NCBI GenBank assembly: GCA_014529385.2
Contig: CM043959.1
Location: forward strand, 54,316,253-54,380,252
Direction: 5' to 3'
Length of the DNA stretch: 64,000 bases
From: Adiantum capillus-veneris
Lineage: Eukaryota > Streptophyta > Polypodiopsida > Polypodiales > Pteridaceae
Shown here: positions 58,954 through 64,000 of the stretch, in pieces
How the letters are laid out: each line of letters begins with the position of its first letter
Numbering within the stretch: the stretch's first letter is position 1
Made by a program: the position numbers and the translations under genes
The notes under the pieces: generated by a model
Told to the model about the DNA's origin: nothing
Database searches by the model: none
The model's input: only the letters and a program-made list of their open reading frames with translations

Positions 58954-59649
58954 AATGCCCTGCATTAAGCTCGAGTAGCACTCTATGTTGTTTGTGGTGT
59001 ATTATGAAATGTAGGAAAGGTAGAGAAAGAAGGTGTGTGGCTTGGTGAGAAGGATTTTTCACCTTTGTTTTGCTGCAGTGTACTGTTTTGTTAATAAGGT
59101 GTTGCAAAGTACTGTGTTTTCTGTTCATAAGGTGTTAAAATTAAGGTAGTAGTGTTATAATGTTAGTTCTATAAGGTACAGTAAGTAGATATATTAGTTA
59201 ATTAGTTGTTGTAGTACTGTGTTAGTATGTAATAGTAGCTCTATTAGTTGTAAGTAGGTAGGTTAGGTGTGTGTGTACTCAAGTGCACGGCACGGCCGCA
59301 GCGACCTTATCCCCAAAAAAAAAAAAAAAAAAAGGTAGGATCGGGATCGAGAATATTCCCCATGCCCAAGCCCAAGCTCACGCTCAGGCTTAGGCCTCAG
59401 TCACCCTTTAAAATTACTTATTTTAGCCTCACGTCACGTAAGTAAAAATCAACCGTTTTAAGGACCAACGGTAACCGAATGTTGTGTTGTAAAGCACACC
59501 ACGACCTCTTGAGCGATACGCTTGTTTTGAGCTATCACACACTCTAATCCAAAAACCGATCATTAATAAACATTAAAAAAACATCAAAAAACGAGTGAAA
59601 ACAGAGTGCAAAACGCCTAAAAAATTAAGCGGTTAATCTTTGAGGTTAT
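58954..59649. other. Unclassified leader-like DNA
   Basis: Non-coding. Contains a poly-A run of 19 (59315-59333) and a short degenerate CCCAAGCCCAAGCTCACGCTC repeat. It follows a primer-binding site but leads abruptly into the 3' part of a different (chromovirus) RT at about 59650. Confidence 0.45.
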
Positions 59650-61460
59650 TCGTCGATGCTTGTAAGGAATCTTCATGAACTAAGAAGCTTTATGGGTATG
59701 TGTGCATACTATAGATGCTTCATAGAAAAGTTCTCCCAAATTGCAGGACCATTACATGACCTAACAAAAAAAACGTTAGGTATACATGGTCTGCCAAGGA
59801 GAACAATGCTTTCAAAAAGCTTAAAGAAAGCTTATCTCTCAACCTGTGCTTACACTACGGGATCTCTCAAAGCCATTTGAGGTCCAATGTGATGCTTGTG
59901 ATGATTGCCTTGGAGCTGTTTTGCTCCAAGAAGGGCACGCCATAGCCTATGAAAGTAAAAGGCTTGACCTTGTTGAGCAAGCTCTAGGCATATATGAAAA
60001 GGAACTCCTTGCAGTTCTACATGCCTTAGACTCATGGAAGCACTATTTATTGGGGACTCCTTTCATTCTGCAAACGGATCACCAAAGTCTTAAGTGCTTG
60101 ATGACGCAGACCAAGCTCTCCGACAAACAAATGAGGTGGGCAAATTTCCTTTTGCAATTTCATTTTCATATTGCTCACATTGCTAGCAAGCATAATTAGT
60201 AGCCGATGCACTCTCAAGACGGCTAAGAGTGAATGCGGTTTCCATAGCAACTCAAAATGATCTATCTTCTATGATAGATGAGTATGCTATTGATCCCGAT
60301 TTTAGAGATGTGATTTTAGCCCTTGCATTAGGGAAGAAAGAGGAACCATTTACCTTACAAGATGGTTATCTTCTCTATGGAAATAGACTATGTGTTACTA
60401 ACTCACTACGTGAGAAAGTAATGTATGAATCTCATGCTCCTCCTTATGCAGGGCATAGAGGGATTCAATCTACCCTAAAAGGGATTGAAACATATTTCTG
60501 TTGGCCTACCATGAAAGCAAACATACAAGAATATGTTTCTAAATGTGTGGTATGTCAAAAGACAAAGTTTGATAGAGGGAAGCAACTTGGATTGCTTCAA
60601 CCTTTGCCAATACCTAATCCACCATGGGAGAGCATATCATGGATTTTATCTTTGGATTGCCTAAGTCTATCCATGGGAATACGGGAATATGGACGATAGT
60701 AGACAGGTTCAGTAAACAAGCTCATTTTATACCTGTCAAAAAGACTATCAAAGCCCATCAAATGGCAACCCTCTTCATTTCACAAATCTTCAAGTACCAT
60801 GGCTTGCCAATGTCCATAGTGTCGGATAGAGATCCTAGAATAACCAGTAATTTTTGGAAGGGTCTCTTTGAGAATTTAGGGACAAGGCTAAACTTCTCTT
60901 CCGTCTATCACCCACAAACGGATGGCCAAAGTGAAATATCTAACCTAACAATTCTTGATCTACTAAAAGCCTATGTAATGGAAGTAGATCAAAGATCCCA
61001 ATGGGAGAAGTACTTAACCTTAGTGGAGTATGCCTACAATAACACTATACATACTTCCACGGGAAAAGCACCTTTTGAGGTAATTGAGGAAAGATCAAAA
61101 AGTCCCCTGCTACTTAAGGTACATGGGAAGATCTTTGTTGCAGATGAGTATAGCAAAGACCTACAAGAATCTTTCAAAAAGATTAAGGATGCTATCTCTA
61201 TCTCACAGCAAAGGCAAATGTACGCATAGAAGAGCCAAAGCCTTTAAAGAAAATGATTGGGTCTTACTTAAATTTCCCAAGGCTCGATTAAGGCACACGA
61301 CGGGCAAGAATCCTACAGGACACCAAAAGTGCTATGCTAAGTTAGCAAAAAGGTACTATGCTCTCTTCTAGATTCTTAGACCAATCAATGAGATGGCCTA
61401 CCAACTCAGGTTGCCCAGCCATTGGCTCATACACAATGCTTTTCATGTGAGCCTACTAAA
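59650..61460 (+). pseudogene. Chromovirus pol, 5' truncated (RT end, RNase H, integrase)
   Basis: Starts within the RT connection (MCAYYRCFIEKFSQIAGPLHDL, 59697). RNase H follows at 59870-60225 (FEVQCDACDDCLGA, YEKELLAVLHALDSW, QTDHQSLK; one TAG before VADALSRR). The integrase zinc region spans 60440-60560 (HAPPYAGHRGIQ; CVVCQK). A 1-nt frameshift near 60636 separates it from the core, which has DFIFGLPKS, SDRDPRIT and DGQSEIS (catalytic D, D, E all kept). A further frameshift lies near 61220. Much better preserved than the sister copy at 11990-14450, and its 3' LTR is present. Confidence 0.92.
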
Positions 61461-61708
61461 GCCTTACAAAGGAGAGCCCTCAAGAACCAACTATTGAAGA
61501 CCCACCGGAGATTGAGGACCAAGAAGAGGTGTTGTAGCCCGAGTCCATTCTCCGACATGAAGACAAGGTACTAAGAGGCGGTAAGACTATCCGATGATAT
61601 CTTATTAAGTTTAAGAATTATCCTTTTGAAGATGCTAGATGGATGCAAGGCATACAATTAAAGGATAACCTAAACCTTGTCAATGCTTACAATGCTTCCC
61701 TAGAATAA
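61427..61708 (+). pseudogene. Integrase tail with chromodomain
   Basis: HNAFHVSLLKPYKG near 61433 is followed, across a frame change, by ESILRHEDKVLRGGKTIR, a TGA (61595-61597), then YLIKFKNYPFEDARWM. This is a chromodomain with the usual aromatic and W-x-x-x positions. Chromodomains of chromoviruses direct integration to modified chromatin. This assigns the element to the chromovirus branch of Ty3/gypsy. Confidence 0.85.
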
Positions 61709-62045
61709 GCAAATGTACAAATGTTTAAAATGAACAAAGTTTTTGTCTTATAAGACTCTCTTTTTCTTTATTGTGCACAAAAATGAAGTAGTATGCATGC
61801 TTAGATCAAGTTTGCGGAGAGGATGTCTCCCAAACACCAAGTAGAGCTTGTCACTCTACTATGGAAGATTGATAGGACTAATGTGCAGACATGCTTGCGG
61901 CAGCTTAGGCTCTCAAGCGCCAAATGGACTAGTCATCCATTCTGGAACATGTCGTAGGGTAACATAGGGATCCTCTACCCGCTAGAAAAAGGACTAATAA
62001 ATAGGCTTTATTTTATCTGCTCCATAGTAGAGAACGACTATGATT

Positions 62046-62060
62046 TCAAGAGAGAGGTAA
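62046..62060 (+). other. Polypurine tract of chromovirus
   Basis: CAAGAGAGAGGTAA directly before the LTR start TGTCATAATA. Confidence 0.6.
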
Positions 62061-63686
<1,626 letters not shown>

Positions 63687-63689
63687 TGT

Positions 63690-64000
63690 GTTGTATTTTT
63701 CAACAATTTAACCTCATTGGAAACTACATCTTGGCTCCATATTATCTTCTTGTACTGAGGCATCCAAACTCGGTAACCCATCTCTCCCTCATCTCCATAT
63801 CCCATGAAGATGCCCTTGATAGATTTCATGTCAAGTTTGGTCCTCTGATCAATAGGTACATGCACAAATGCATCGCAACCAAAGACACGTAAATGGTCTT
63901 ATGTAGGCAATTAGCCAGACCAAACCTCTTCAGGGATGCCATTATCTAACGCACGATTTGGAGAGCGATTGTGCACATGAACTGCAGTTTTAAGATCCTC
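63690..64000 (-). pseudogene. Ty1/copia integrase C-terminal fragment
   Basis: Minus strand: DLKTAVHVHNRSPNRAL, then VFGCDAFVHVPIDQRTKLDMKS and GIFMGYGDEGEMGYRVWMP, then SQDVVSNE. This is the conserved stretch after the copia integrase core. Two in-frame stops lie near 63905-63920. Cut at its 3' side by the L1 LTR; continues beyond the window on its 5' side. Confidence 0.85.

Noticed and set aside
59315-59333. Poly-A run of 19, possible retroposed transcript tail
   Set aside because: No coding sequence or element body lies immediately upstream, and no flanking target duplication was found.

Overview
This window reads as nuclear DNA of a land plant and is almost entirely transposable-element sequence. 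The evidence is plant-type Ty1/copia and Ty3/gypsy polyproteins, primer-binding sites matching initiator tRNA-Met and tRNA-Asp, LTRs with TATA boxes, solo LTRs, nested insertions, and very abundant long (GA/CT)n and (GT/CA)n tracts. I found no convincing host gene, tRNA, rRNA, CRISPR array or bacterial feature. A large repeat-rich genome (for example a fern or other seed-free plant, or a gymnosperm) would fit, but the species is a guess.

Layout. 1-3346: 3' end of an LTR element (LTR family 'L1') carrying a nested 1.34-kb TTAA-targeting inverted-repeat DNA transposon. 3347-11960: unclassified sequence with many microsatellites and an antisense LTR of a second family ('L2', about 6899-8494). 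11990-14450: decayed chromovirus pol. 14450-21042: an acidic, repeat-rich ORF region split by a complete, young Ty1/copia element (15215-20302, minus strand). 21040-23641: a putative long LTR. 23642-29380: a decayed Ty3/gypsy element with an unusual domain order, itself carrying the second copy of the TTAA element. 29380-32220: decayed copia, minus strand. 32470-34042: solo L2 LTR with target-site duplication. 34048-41340: fragments of gag and gypsy protease/RT plus unclassified DNA. 41340-48550: microsatellites, small tandem duplications and hairpins. 48589-50450: gypsy integrase tail plus a protease-like domain. 50451-53150: LTR-like DNA and a second L1 copy. 53170-58373: chromovirus RT fragment, an LTR with PBS, then gag, protease and an integrase/protease-like reading frame. 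58406-58953: L1 LTR plus tRNA-Asp PBS. 59650-63320: 3' half of a chromovirus with chromodomain and its L2 3' LTR. 63321-64000: microsatellite junction, antisense L1 LTR and a copia fragment.

The only apparently functional unit is the copia element. It has an uninterrupted 1399-residue gag-protease-integrase-RT-RNase H polyprotein, 322-bp LTRs differing at 3 positions, an exact 5-bp target duplication, PBS and polypurine tract.

The most promising possibly undescribed signals are three. (1) A Ty3/gypsy lineage, seen three times here, has a second retroviral-type aspartic-protease-like domain after the integrase, in frame with it in the best copy; one copy also seems to have two tandem zf-H2C2 modules. 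(2) A TTAA-targeting inverted-repeat transposon family is supported by two filled/empty site comparisons inside the window. (3) Dinucleotide repeats repeatedly sit exactly at retroelement junctions.
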